Of a DNA stretch of 64,000 nt, positions 11,741-23,427 are shown piece by piece. The stretch is from Diatrype stigma. Its lineage: Eukaryota; Ascomycota; Sordariomycetes; Xylariales; Diatrypaceae. A program made the translations under genes and the position numbers. The notes beneath the pieces are model-generated. The model was given only the letters and a program-made list of their open reading frames with translations, was not told the DNA's origin and ran no database searches. Within the stretch, counting starts at the first letter, position 1. Each line of letters opens with the position of its first letter. The stretch lies in the NCBI GenBank assembly GCA_022225965.2, contig JAKJXP020000001.1, forward strand, positions 1,444,984 to 1,508,983. The letters are read 5' to 3'.

Positions 11741-14700
11741 CTAGCTCTCGTCCTCTTCCTTGATCTCCACCTGAATCTCCGGTTCGAGCGGCTGCACGCC
11801 GTACCAGTAGTCGAAGTCGCCGAGCTTCCAGGCCTCGTCGCGGCGCGGGGGCGTGGGCCTCCAGCGGGCGGCCATGCCATCGTAGAAGATCCAGACGACG
11901 AAGACTCTGCTGGTGTGGCCGGTAGGGAGCGGGTGGATGAAGGGCGTCCTGGGGGCCTGCGAGTCGATGATGCCGAGCGTGAAGTCCCGTTCGTACATGT
12001 CCTGGCCCCACTCCCACAGGGCGCCGGCCATGTGGTCGGCGAAGAACCGGGGCCCGACGTACGACATATCGACCTGGCCCTTGTGCTTGCGCACCTCGAG
12101 CCAGTCGTTGGCGTGGAGCCGCTGGTAGTTCTTGAAAATCTTCGTGAAAGCCAGCAGGTCCGGGGTGGCCAGGTGCGGGTACTGCTTCTCGAAGCTGGCC
12201 TGGATGGCCCAGATGGCGCGGGGCAGGCCCGGGTCCGGCGGGCTCACGATCGTCTTGGTGACGACCTTCCCGCTCGCGTCCTGGGTCGTGGTCTTCTGCA
12301 GCGTTGGGAGCGGCACTGGCTCCCAGCCGTTGGGGAAGGCCCCCTGCAGATTCTTGGTTTGGTCCCGGAGCGCGAGGGCGATCTCCCATGGGTCCGGGGG
12401 GTGCGGCCGCCGGAAATACCGGAGGTCTTTGTTGAAGTCGTGGCCGCTGTCAGGCCGGGTGTCTATGGGTTCGGGGCCACGCGGCCGCTTGGCCGGGCCC
12501 TTCTTCACGAAGTCGACGGGCAACCGGCGCTTCAGCGGATTGCTTCGCACGATGGTCTTCTCCTGGCCCTCCGGCAGGAGCGGGATCTGCACCGGCTTCT
12601 TGTGCGTGATCTCCCAGAGCTTCTTCTTCAGCCAATCGCCCCAGGGCACTTTGTCCGGCGGGTAGATCGCTGTTTGTTGTGACAGTGACATGCCAAGGTT
12701 AGTGAGATGCGTCTCCAAGTAAAGACAGATGTGGTGTAGCTGGTCCTGATGAACAGGGAGGGGGTGCGGGAAGGGGGTCTTGGAAAAGGGGAGGGGACAA
12801 CGGTCAACTTACCATTCTCCAGCTGCTGGCTGATAACCAGTTGCTGCAGGAGTGTGTCACCCATGGGATACACGGCCGGCCCAGGAATCCAATCCTGCCC
12901 CTGTCGGGTTATGGGCTGTAGACCGTGTCTCCCCGTATTTCTACCCTTGGATCCCCCGGCGGAATGGTCAGAGGTATTGCCTCCGTTACCACCGTTACCG
13001 CCATTGTTGTTGTTATCGTTGTTGGTGTCTTTGCCGCCATTGTTTCCGCCGTTGTTGTTGTTTCCGCCGTTGTTGTTGTTTCCACCGTTGTTGTTCTTTC
13101 CGCCGTTGTTGTTGTTTCCGCCGTTGTTGTTGTTTCCGTTGTTCTTGTTGTTTCCACCGCCATTGTTTCCGCCGCCATTGTTTCCGCCGCCATTGTTCCC
13201 GTCGTTCTTATCAGACTTCCCCGGGTCAGCCTGCGTTAGCGTTTGGCCAGGCTGCGTTTGCGTTTGGCCAGGCTGCGTTTGCGTTTGGCCAGGCTGCGTT
13301 TGCGTTTGGCCAGGCTGCGTTTGCGTTTGGCCAGGCTGCGTTTGCGTTTGGCCAGGCTGCGTTTGCGTTTGGCTGGGTTGTTTATTCTTCAAGGTCGAGT
13401 CGGTGATTGCAGCAGCGTTCTTTCCGGTATTGTAGTACGGGTCCCACGTGCCGATGTTTCTGCGGGGGGGCACGCCCCAGATCTTCCACATCGCAGTCAC
13501 CGCTTCGGCTTCTGTCGGGTCAATGACCGGCGACAGTTCCTCGATGCGGGGGCTGCTTCCCAACGGGGTGCTTCCCGACAGGGGGGTGGTGTTTCCCTGG
13601 TCACGGGACATGATGGCGCTTTGATCTATCCTCGCAGTAAGGATGCCCGTGATCTGGTTGCGAGGGTCTATCCTGAGTCTCTCGTCTTGCCGATTCTTGA
13701 TCAAGAGTTGTCGCTCAGGGCTCTGTTGGTGAAGCGGCCAGCGCCTCAGGTCGAAGAAGTTCCTGCGGGTATAAGGGGCCTGGTACCTTCTTTGTGCTGC
13801 CGTGGCCCAAGACCACAGGTTGGCGCGCGTGAGACCTTGAAAGGGTGTCTGAGACTTATCTCTGAATGCGGTCAGACGCCCTGGGTAAAACATGTTTCGG
13901 TTTTGGACGCAATCGTCTATAAGACCCTGCTTGAGGAGAACAAAGGGATCTGGATGTTCTTCCGCACTTGCGGACTTCAGTACCTGATTCGGATCTGCTT
14001 TGTCCAGGACATCCTGAATACTCGGAGTGTCTACGTGTACCTTGGCCTCGTTGCCATCGGCCGACCTGTTGTTGAATGTCTCACCCGCGTCGACCATTGT
14101 CGCCCAGTAGTCCATTTCCCTAACCGCGTAATCCGCGGAAATAGGCGGCATTGCCTGAAGCCTCTGCCGGAGCTTGTTGTAATACTGGATCGAGGTGCCC
14201 ATGCGGAATGCCAGGCCTCTGAGGTATTGGCAGGTTTCCTCGGCGGTTCCCTGGTACTCGTCATTTAGCACCCATTGCCAAACCTGCTCCCAACCAGCCA
14301 GGTCACCAATGGAGGGCTGAGGCTCGGTCTCCCTATATGCTCCTTGCACATAGTGGCTTTCTGGGACCCAGAGGTTGGCAAGGTCTTTTTGTTGCTTGTT
14401 TGTAGATTGAGCGCTTGGCTTCGTAGTCTTCTGTGAGTCATCTTCGTCGAGGGCCATGATCCTCTCTAGACTCAGGCCACGCGCCAATTTTCTGTGTTCG
14501 AGAATCCCGGCGTAGTTACGTGGGTCCTTTGGTTCATGCTTGAAGCCCTTGTCCTTGTAGGCTTCCGTAATGTGCCACAAGAAGTAATTTTTGTTAAGTT
14601 CGTTGGCTCGTGCAAACGCTTGGTTATGTGCATGACGCCAGAGGATGCGGTCTTCAGGGTATAAGTTAAACACTGGCGGTGCGACTCTGGTGAGTGTCCT

Positions 14701-16595
14701 TTTCCCAGCTGGGTATAACCTGTCGTGGTGAGTTAGCCATATGCGAAGGGGGAGAGCCTGAGCCACTCTCGGTCTATAGTGTGAACATACTTGCAGCGGC
14801 CTAGCCTCGCCAGGACTTTGAGGTAGTGTTCTGTCTCCTCTATTGTGAACTGGTACGACCGATTCGGGTGTCGAAGATGGTCATCTGGAAGCATCTCCGC
14901 TTCTGCACCATTGATCTTCTCCAATAACTCGTCAACGGGAATTGCCTCGGTTTTAGCGGGGATGAGTGATTGCGACGAGTCCGATTTCCCGGGCCCTGGA
15001 TCATTTGTCGTTTCTTCCCACGTTCCATATCCCCTCAATACCTCCTGTAGCCGGTTATCAAAGATCACAGCCAGGTTATCTTGCCGCAGCTCATTGATCT
15101 TGTTCATCATGCGCATGCTTCGAGGTGGTTCACCGACGAACTTCAACCAACTCATCTCTCGCTCATTTACCAGCCTGTATACAGGATTCCCCTCCTCTTC
15201 GGGTGCATCGAAGTCTATATCTTCGTCCCTCTTGTAGAGATCACGCCGTTTATTGTCGTTCAGCAGCTGTCTTTCTCGCTCTGGTGTGGTGGTTTTATTG
15301 GGAGGCGTCTGATAGGGGTAGATCTTCCCTGCCTCGATGTCGTTCAATATGGCCTTGAGGAGAGGTCGTGGGTATATCGCATACCTGTCGCGCAAGTGCG
15401 ACTCAAGTTCAGTGAGGTACTTGCCAGTTCTCAGCCAATGGCTATCTTGCACAGAAAGGCCATTGGTTGTGTATGGACCGCGGAAGTTCACAGGAAGACA
15501 AGATCGATCCCTTTCGTCCCAGGCGCTTACGTTGAATTCTATGCGTTTCCGTAAAGCTATGTGGTTCAAAAAGTTTGTATATCCGCTGTACCAGTAGACC
15601 CAAGGGAACGGCTCCTTTCCTGTATGGGGCACCTGGTCTTGTGCGAGCATTCGTGGCTGGAAAGGGACTTCCCTTGGCAAATCCACCTTCTCGTATGGTA
15701 GAACAACTCGGCGCCATGGGGTGTTGATGATTCTGTTCTCATGGTTGGTGAAGAGGTTGAGGAGCTGCTGGACAGCAGCACGCTTTAAGCCCCGTTTGCG
15801 AGCATAGCCTTGGGCTTGAACCGGGAGAGACTGGGTTGCAGGAGGGGGCAAGTTTTCCATCTTGATCCTGTGAACCGTCTCAGACACACCCCCTTTGATA
15901 CAGTGTTCGTATATCTTATTAGATGTATCGTAAATGTTATTCTGCGGAGGCTTCCAGGCTGAGGGGGTGGTGCTGAGCCTCTCGGCAATCAGATGTGAAT
16001 CTAGCGAATACCAGAATACTGCTTCATCATCTCGTAGGTGCGTCCCAAACTCTACATCAGATTCTTCCTGTGTTTTACCCGGCAAAAGTGGAGCTGGCGT
16101 ATAGAATGCACTCCGACCTTGATGTGGGAGAGGGATATCCATACGCTTATTGCGTATCAAAGATTTGTCATTTGCCGGGCTGGGTAGCGGGTTCACCTTC
16201 GGGTAGGTGATCAGGCGATCAGAAAAGCTCTTGACTGGTGTTACGTGGGTTGACCAGCGACTCTTGTCCGTAGTCCATTTTTGATATCTCCGATGTACCT
16301 GCACCATATTGCGCGCCTGATCTAGGTCTCGTAGCAATCCCACAGATCCATAGCCGAGATCGCCCCTTAGTCGGCCTGCCTCACAGTCATTCAGATACTG
16401 CTCTATGTTGTCGATGCATCTTTCCCACTGTTGGTCTCTCCAAACATCTTGGTCGCGCAGATAATTCAAGATCCGAGGTAGAGCGATCAACGGATCCAGG
16501 CCCTGCGGGAAGGTCGGGAACTGTGTTGTCGGTGAAGGGGGTGGTGTCGGCGAATTTTGTTGACTGCCCCCAGGGGGGCCCGGCTGCCCACTCAT
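11741..16595 (-). CDS. Large uncharacterised protein with QTQTQPG array and Asn/Gly-rich core
   Basis: Three exons join exactly in frame: 14791-16595, 12813-14719 and 11741-12669. Intron 14720-14790 has donor GTATGT, branch GGCTAAC and acceptor GACAG. Intron 12670-12812 has donor GTAAGT, branch CACTAACC and acceptor AACAG. The product is 1,546 residues starting MSGQPGPPGG. It has no signal peptide or membrane segment. The first 1,040 residues are Trp-, Tyr- and Arg-rich and look folded. Residues about 1,050-1,100 are seven near-perfect QTQTQPG heptads, and about 1,105-1,190 is an NNGG/GGNN low-complexity stretch. A folded-looking C-terminal part of about 300 residues ends EIKEEDES. I recognise no catalytic motif and no named domain. 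A 600-residue gene diverges from the same 617-bp spacer. I am confident that it is one gene; its function is unknown. Confidence 0.85.
13000..13210 (-). repeat. Asn/Gly-coding low-complexity tract
   Basis: Imperfect repeats of the plus-strand pattern CCGTTGTTGTTGTTT encode NNNNGG- and GGNNGG-type runs in the 1,546-residue protein. Interruptions by GGT/CCA changes show that it is not a pure triplet microsatellite. Confidence 0.85.
13237..13380 (-). repeat. 21-bp coding minisatellite (QTQTQPG)
   Basis: About seven head-to-tail copies of a 21-bp unit (plus strand GTTTGGCCAGGCTGCGTTTG, period 21) encode QTQTQPG on the minus strand. Copies are almost identical at the DNA level; the two ends carry variants (SQTQTQ and QTLTQA). 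Confidence 0.92.
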
Positions 16596-17212
16596 GTTGG
16601 CGGATGGGTTTTTGGAGTCGACTTCCGCTATTTCACTACACTAATGAGAGGCTTCGAGTTGAATATAAAGTGTTCCCAGGTCATCCAGGGGTGAAGTTCT
16701 CAGGCAGCAACCGCCTAGACGCACATATCGTCGCTTAACGCTGTTTAGGTCCGATATGCCTTGCAGTTCCGTATTGGCTAGAATTCACGAGAGAAAGGAC
16801 GAATAGGGGAGGTAGACAAAGAGGGGTAGGGGCAAGTATACAGGATGGCATGTTATGTTTTCTCCAGTCGCGATCGTAGTCTGCTTTCGTAAGGAATCCA
16901 GAGGTTGCCAGGGATGTGTCGCCAACATTCCAGGCTGGTCCCTCATGGCTTAGACCTTACCGTAAATAGGAAAGAACAAAGAGCTACTGAAGGCTTCCCA
17001 CAAGTGAGACATGTCTAGAGAAAGCCTTCGTGAAGCTACTATTTCCGCTTGCAGCTTTATGAATGCTGCACTCTTCTCAAATCTTTGTCTGGCCACGGTT
17101 GGATGGTATAGCACACTTAGGGAAAATAAGTCCAAAATCTGATCTGACCGCCATGTGGCAATATGAATGTTGTTGGTCAGCCAAGTCCAACCCATAGCGA
17201 CAGCCACGAACC
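16596..17212. promoter_or_regulatory. Divergent spacer between two uncharacterised genes
   Basis: This 617-bp interval separates the divergent ATGs of the 1,546-residue (-) and 600-residue (+) genes and must contain both start regions. No recognisable operator or repeat was seen. One short minus-strand frame inside (16950-17324) overlaps the start of the plus-strand gene and is not protein-like. Confidence 0.5.
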
Positions 17213-19081
17213 ATGTCTCAGAATAAGAAATCAAGGGTGACATTCCTGGAACTAGATGATGCCGGGTCCGACAGTTCCCATCGGAGGACATTGCCGAGTA
17301 AGAAGAGAAGAAAGCCGAATACATCAGAAACGCCGCAGCATCAACATAAAAGGGGAAGAGTCCAAAAGAAAGATCAACATAGTCTTGAAGACAGCAGTGA
17401 CGATAAGGCTATAAATGAGACTCGTAGAGTTACTAGGTCCACAACGAAGCGGTGGAAACGAGACGAGATGAAGGAGGATCAGCCACAAACGCTGGGGTCT
17501 GGAGAGACCGGGGATGTTAAGAGCCGGAAACCTTGGGAAACGATCGTCCTGGGCGTCGACCTTGGCGACAATTTGAGTTATATCGAAGAAAAGGATCGCG
17601 AGATATTGCAACGGCGATATATCATCGAGCACTACGAGAAGGAATCGCCGGGTCAAGTAGCCCACCACAAGTGGCTTCTGGATGAGCTCATCCAGGAGAG
17701 AGCCGAGATGGAAGACGACGAAGAAAACCATCTACCAGCGTAAGTGGGGTTCCACCCCAATATCACTTGATAACATTTGATTGACTTATAAATGATGGCG
17801 ACCAGGGATGAGCGAGAAGCAAGAAGTCGCGTTATAGAGCGGGTGGAAACACTCAATTGGGCTCTTGACACTTGCGAGTGTGAGGCGGAGGCGGTCAATA
17901 TCCGTGCAGCGCTCCAAGGGTACGCCTCGGGCGAAATTGGATATTCAGACAACTTCACCCTGATCTATGGTGGACATATTGTCGACGTCTGTCCGACTTA
18001 CCAATCCTTCTGTGTCGACCGAAGCGAGAGACTCCGCCGTTACGCCGACAAGTACGGAGAGGGCTGGCTTTGGAGCGAACCCCCGCTTGCTGGCCCAGCA
18101 TTCGAAGTCCTAGCCAAAAAAGGGCTGAGCCTGGATCGGGAGACTTCCAGTAGCTTCGGCATCGGCCATTACGCTGTCCATCTGAACTTCATGGTTGATA
18201 AGCGCAAGGTGATGAGGGAGGGCCGGCGGCCAACCAAGGACATCTCTGATGACACAAGCTCGCAGTCAGACTCGCAGTCAGGCTCACACCCGGACGAGGT
18301 GCGGGCTCATCTCAAAACTCTCCTAGACTCGGGCGCAACAGTGCCCATGCTGCATCCCAATGATCTCCAGCAGTTGAAAATCGACATGAAATGGTACAGC
18401 GCCCAGGGGGTTGTCGGGACGAACACTGCGAATGGCAAGACCAAGAATAGATATTACGAAATGTACGTCTCAGTGTGCACCGAAGATGGCAGTTCAATTG
18501 TGGGCCAGGGTAACTCAGTGACCTGGCCGAACGAACCATCAACCTTGGGAGGCTTTCTCCCTGTCATCATCGCGGGCAGTAGACGCCGCGGAAAGCAGGT
18601 CACATATACAGACCGGCTGAGCGGGTTGCTGCCATTTGATGCGTCTTATGTATCCTCTGCTCCTACTACGGGGAGAATCTGGTTGGGGGAAGATCGGAGA
18701 GATGTCTTGGGCGCGAGCAGGTTCCCGGGACACCTTCGATACGACGGCGATAAGGTGCTCACCATTCCCTACCCGCAGAGGCTGGATGGTATTCGGGTAG
18801 GGACCGAGACCCCGGACGCGGTCGTTTTTGCACATCACCTGAAGAATAGCCCGGGGTCCCAGTTCATCGACACTGATCGCCCGGGAAAGCGAGGCACCAG
18901 TGAATGGGCTATCAAGCGGGCTCGCCATCAGCGTGGTGCAAGACTCACGCTTGTCACAGAGGAAACTGCTGAGATAAAACCACCAGTGGGAACCCCCGTC
19001 ACACGGAATGCTGAATGGCGTAAACGAAATTGGACCCTGGCACAAATCAGAGCTTACAACAAGGCAAACTCAAAGACCTAG
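17213..19081 (+). CDS. Uncharacterised protein with basic N-terminus and retropepsin-like DSGAT motif
   Basis: Two exons, 17213-17739 and 17806-19081, join in frame (donor GTAAGT, acceptor ACCAG) to give 600 residues. The N-terminal 150 residues are charged and disordered, with a nuclear-localisation-like SKKRRKP. The middle is predicted to be helical and charged (EKDREILQRRYIIEHYEKE). The C-terminal half contains TLLDSGATVPML with Asp at residue 350, and 125 residues later DVLGASRF, which resembles the second hydrophobic-LG motif of retropepsin folds. That suggests a domesticated aspartic-protease-like domain, but the spacing is longer than usual and no retroelement polymerase or integrase lies nearby. 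The motif is seen directly; the fold is inference. The gene may be co-regulated with its divergent neighbour. Confidence 0.8.
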
Positions 19082-20015
19082 CTGGGGGTATCTGAAAGGA
19101 GACCATGAACAGCTTGTGGCAAAACGCAGGGACAGCACAAGTGCCATCTCCTAGCCAACAAACGACCAATGTGGGATTGCACCTTATACAATCAAATATA
19201 CATGTTATTGGGGATCGAAGTGTTGATATAGGGAGAATGAGGCCAAGTCTGCTTCGTAGGTTTGTAGATAATGTTGTTGGTCTCAGAAGGGGATCCGCGT
19301 TTCGAAAGATAGGCGGGATCTCGTCTCGTTAACTTGGTGTGGGGTACATACATTGCTTACCTAACTAAATAAATTGACATTTCCATTCCGCGCTGGCTCA
19401 AATCTTACCTACCTAGGTACTTACAGGTAATTCCGACGCAGCTAATCGACTCGCCGTTTCCCTGTCTACATATTTGACATTTAGTCTGTCTGCCTGTCTA
19501 CCTTTCTGCCTGTCTGCCTGTATCAGTATTAGGTAGGTCCATGGCTGTTCATCGATCCATCGCTGCCCCAATTGACTTCCTCGCCTTTCTTTTCCCTCGC
19601 ATGTCTGTTCATAGCAATGTGAGTTGTGAGTACATACTTGGGTATTGCGTATATTCTTTGAGTCCTGATCTCCTTTCTGTCTACCAATCCGAAGTAAGTG
19701 GGACAATACATGGGTTCGACATAGCCTGGAGCAAAACACCCGAACGCCCGATACATGCAGATACCTATAAAGGCCTAGCGCTTTGCGCGACCTCGAATCG
19801 CCCCTTTCTTTTTTTGGCCCGATATGCCAGCTGCGGTCTCCAGCCTGAGATGAGTTCGTAGAAAGTCTCAGCCGACCGCAACAGCTGGGATTAGACATAT
19901 AACGAGGAAATAGCCATAAAAGCAGGATACATCCTAGCCAGGCCCACCCCTTTTTCTTCTGCTCCATCGTACACTGCTAAGTACTCAAACAGTTTACACA
20001 GTCATGCCATGCAGC
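19082..20015. other. Spacer between convergent genes, no gene seen
   Basis: The region holds 3' UTRs of the DSGAT gene (+) and the cupredoxin-like gene (-). It includes CTGTCTGCCTGTCTACC-type repeats near 19485-19520 and an ACCTACCTAGGTA tract near 19410. No coding signal is convincing. Confidence 0.5.
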
Positions 20016-21730
20016 TCAACCCAGTTCCCGGCGCAGCGGTTCCGAATGCGCCTCGAGTTCGACCGGTGCCGGTGGGGGCGACGCCAAAGATTCCCTGTTA
20101 CACACAGAGTCAGTAATCAGTCAGCCGTTCCACGTCGCGGAAATCTTGAAATGGTTCCTATCTATCTCGCTCTCCCTCCACCCACCCATCCATTCAGGCA
20201 GCAGTGGGCACGACTATGTGTAAACCTAAGCGCCATGAAGCTGGACATGATGGAATTATAGGGAACAGTGAGAAAAGGGACAAGTAAACCTCCAACTTAC
20301 CGGTTCGGGTATGCGTGTGGTGGATGTCCCGGGCTCGGCTGCCCGGGGCCTATGTATGACGCGTGCGGGCTGTGGTTGCGGTTGTGACCGTAGCCGCCTA
20401 CCTCGGGGGGCGGCTTCGGGCTGCGCGAGCCGTTGAAGGGCTCGGGCGGAGGCGGCCCGCCGTATGTAGAGGCAGTGTAATTGGAAGGCGGAGGCGGGCT
20501 TTTCGGGGCGTTGGCGTAGGGGCTGCCGAAGGGGCTGGGCCTATCGCCGTGGTGTGGGTAGTCGTCGACATAGTGCGCTTCGACCATTGGGGGCGGCATC
20601 TGAGATGCCCGCCCACTTCGCCGGTATCCCTTCTCGATGCCGCCCTTGCGCCCGCACACGTACACCAACCCGACGCCGATGAACACCACAGCCGCGCCGC
20701 CGATGGCGATCCCGGCGATGGCGCCCGGCGTGAGACTGCTCCCCCCAGAGCTGGAACCGGAGCTGTCGTCACCGGCTGTTGGTGTGCTGCCTGGGGGGTT
20801 GCTGCTCGCGGGGATTTCCCCCTCGGCTGGGAAAGGCTCGCCAGGGGAGAGCTGGAATGTGGTGGTTCCATTTTCGACGAATGCCCTCTGCACGGTTACA
20901 TTGTGTGTTGCGTTCTACCCGCGCCCCCGTTGAAGTCAGCTCGACAGTGTGACTTCTCGCATTTGGTACGACGTATGTGGCAAGGACTTACCGGATTGAT
21001 CACACCAATCATCTCATATTCGATGCAGGATCCCGGGGCCGAACTTTCACACCAATTAATCAGTATATCGAGGACGGCAAGCATTGAGGTAGCAATAAAT
21101 CAGCAGAGCTGGAATCATCTTACCAGTAAAAGAAGACCGGATCGGTGCTGTTTACCTCCAAGGTCCAGGTAGGGAGTGGGTTCTCGGTTCCGTGAAGCTG
21201 TTCAATAGGGCCACTAAAGACTAATAGTGGTTGGAGGTCAGTTTCAGGGTCGCCAGCCGTGGGATAATAAGGGGCTAGATAGCCGAACAAGAAGGAAGAG
21301 GGCGGCGAAAGAGGAAAGGGGCTCCGTACAGATCTCCTCGCCGGGATGGACCATATTATATGGAATGCATGGCTGACGGAAATCCGCCTTGACGACCGAG
21401 TGGTTCGTTGGATAAAAGGTAAACTCTACGAACATCATTAGTTCATAAGGCGACGTCCGGTGTCTGCATTTTTTCCCATGGCAGTTTCTGCTCACCGATC
21501 TTGTCGCCTACGTTCGCCATTATGGTGTCTGGGTCATATTTGTGGTCAAGGCCGACTCGGACACTGTGGGTTGCAATGGCCGTTGACAATGATGATGACG
21601 GCGACGGTGATGTTGCTGATGGAATTGCTGAAGATGTCGCAACCGATCTAGACGGTAACTGCGGTACGGCCTGAGCGCTGATTGATGATATAAAGGCAGC
21701 CATGGCCGTGAATACCAGCAAGCTCTTCAT
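20016..21730 (-). CDS. Secreted or membrane-anchored cupredoxin-like protein
   Basis: Six exons join in frame to 390 residues: 21496-21730, 21330-21425, 21124-21220, 20992-21043, 20301-20914 and 20016-20094. Residues 1-20 form a clean signal peptide, which is why the ATG at 21730 is chosen over an upstream in-frame one. A Ser/Pro/Thr linker follows. The cupredoxin-like domain spans about 55-165: VRVGLDHKYDPDTIMANVGD, FYPTNHSVVKADF, CIPYNMVHPG and DPVFFYCSAPGSC. The last two share the family's paired cysteines; the His in PTNHS and the Cys in FFYC are likely metal-site positions. A Ser/Gly stalk leads to one membrane helix at about 224-248, then a Pro/Gly/Tyr-rich cytosolic tail ending PVELEAHSEPLRRELG. 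The final exon of 26 codons is easily missed. The likely role is at the cell surface; copper binding is inferred. Confidence 0.9.
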
Positions 21731-23134
21731 GGCGACAGCGGCAGCGGCAGCGGCAGCGACAGCAGGGGTAAGCAGTGGATTTCTAAAGTTGGTTGTTGCT
21801 TTGTTTCCCAACTGCCTCAGTCGACCAACCTTGGAAGGTTTCAAGTGGTTCAGCGGCGCATGGGGAAAGCGCGCTCGAGAGCAGGTGTGTTAATGCAGAT
21901 GGTAGAGGGCAAAGAGAGGGAAGGGAGAGTGAGAGAAAGTGACAGTCTGGAGAGCGCAATCAATCTCCCAGCTGAACTGATCTAACAATCACCTGCAGGT
22001 GTAACAACGAAAGACCTGGACGTGGACCTGGGGAAACCACTTAGACGGGCCGAGCTGGACTGGCACACACCCAAGTTCCAACATCACATCACCTGCACTT
22101 CCACTCCAGTCACCACGTTCTCAGATCCATCATGGATGTTCGCCTCGCCAGCTCACTCGCTCGATTGCTTGCTTGCAGGTTGCTTTGTTGCTAGTTTGCT
22201 TACAGCCTGCCTGCTAGTTCTTACCTACCCCCAGCACCTTATCTTGGAGTACCTACATACTACGTGTAGGTAGGTTGGTTACCGTTGGTAATAGGTACCT
22301 CGTACTGAGCCCCATACCACATTACACCTACATACTACATACATAGGTATCACCTATCATCTATACACTTAGCACAAGACCCAACAGCGTGGCTCGGTGG
22401 CTTGGTGGCTCGAAGAACCAAAAGCAAAAAGATGATTAGGGATATACGTGCTTTGCTTTGGGGGCTGAATGCTGCCAAGAAGAATACAAGGAGGCGAAGC
22501 CTTGTCAAAGCGGACCTTTGGCCACCAATGATGATGACTATAATTCTGTCCGATTATGATTATGTCGAATTGGTATAGGTAGCATATATACAGCTACGTA
22601 GCATAAGGTATGTAGGATGTAGCCCTACCATCCTGCCTACCAGCCTGCTTACCAGCCTGTCTATCAGCCTAGGTACCTAGAGCTAGGGACCTACCGAGAG
22701 AGAACTCTCATCTGATAGGTGAGCTCGGAGAGCAGCGGGGCATAGGTCTGCCAGGATACCAATCATAGCACGCAGCGGCTGAGTGGCTCTGCAGTTGCCA
22801 GCCATCGCCAACCCCGAAGAAGTCCATAAGGCTGGACTAGTAAACTACCTAGGGTCGACGGTCTCGTTAGTTCGATTCGGTTCGTAGGTCTGCCAGTAAC
22901 GTAATTCGACTCTACCTACTGTCGTACCTCTAGCATCCCGCAGCATTGCCGCACCGGGTTATTTACCCCAGCTACGCAGGGACTGTACATAACTATGCGG
23001 TTCAACGTTGTAATCTATCAGTGTCTCTCCCCAGAATGCCACGTTGGACGGACGTCATGTAGAGAGACGCCCAGGAAGGGGTACCGAAGCCGACACAGTA
23101 GTATAACTGAGCAACTAGCCAATTAGAACGCAGG
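21731..23134. other. Gene-poor spacer
   Basis: The left part is the promoter of the cupredoxin-like gene. It contains many CCTGCCTACC and ACCTAGGTA-like tracts (for example near 22270 and 22670) and no frame with coding character. Confidence 0.55.
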
Positions 23135-23427
23135 TACGAAGGTAGCGGCCAAAAGTAAGTTTACACTTGGACAGACCCTTCTATGTAGTGTGAGTATGGC
23201 TCAAGAATACTGTATACTTTGCTTATATAATCACTTAGCGCGTAGTACAGTATCGCGTCCCTGGAAAGATCCGCTAAAGCAAAAAGCTTCAGCGGTATTA
23301 GCGCCATGCCATAGCACTCAGCCCCCTAAGTTCTATGTATACTATACATCACAGTGATTGAATGTACTACTACTGTAAGGGGGAGTAGCTGTGTAAACTA
23401 AGGTTACTTTTGGCCGCTACCTTCGTA
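23135..23427. mobile_element. MITE-like element with perfect 22-bp terminal inverted repeats and TA target duplication
   Basis: The left end reads TA then CGAAGGTAGCGGCCAAAAGT plus AA (23137-23158). The right end is its exact reverse complement (23404-23425), followed by TA. Shorter inverted similarity continues inward (TTTACAC against GTGTAAA). The element is about 293 bp with no open frame. A TA target site and short inverted repeats are typical of Tc1/mariner-type non-autonomous elements; that class is inference. Confidence 0.85.

Noticed and set aside
13000..13380. Regular repeats considered as a CRISPR-like array
   Set aside because: The units are contiguous without spacers, lie within a coding frame and the genome is eukaryotic.
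12749..14268. Long plus-strand frames (228 and 341 codons) opposite the 1,546-residue gene
   Set aside because: They are low-complexity antisense shadows of the repeats (runs of Val/Leu/Arg) and the opposite strand has a spliced, protein-like frame.
17213..19081. Considered as a retrotransposon gag-protease remnant
   Set aside because: No LTRs, zinc knuckle, reverse transcriptase or integrase nearby, and the gene has an ordinary spliceosomal intron.
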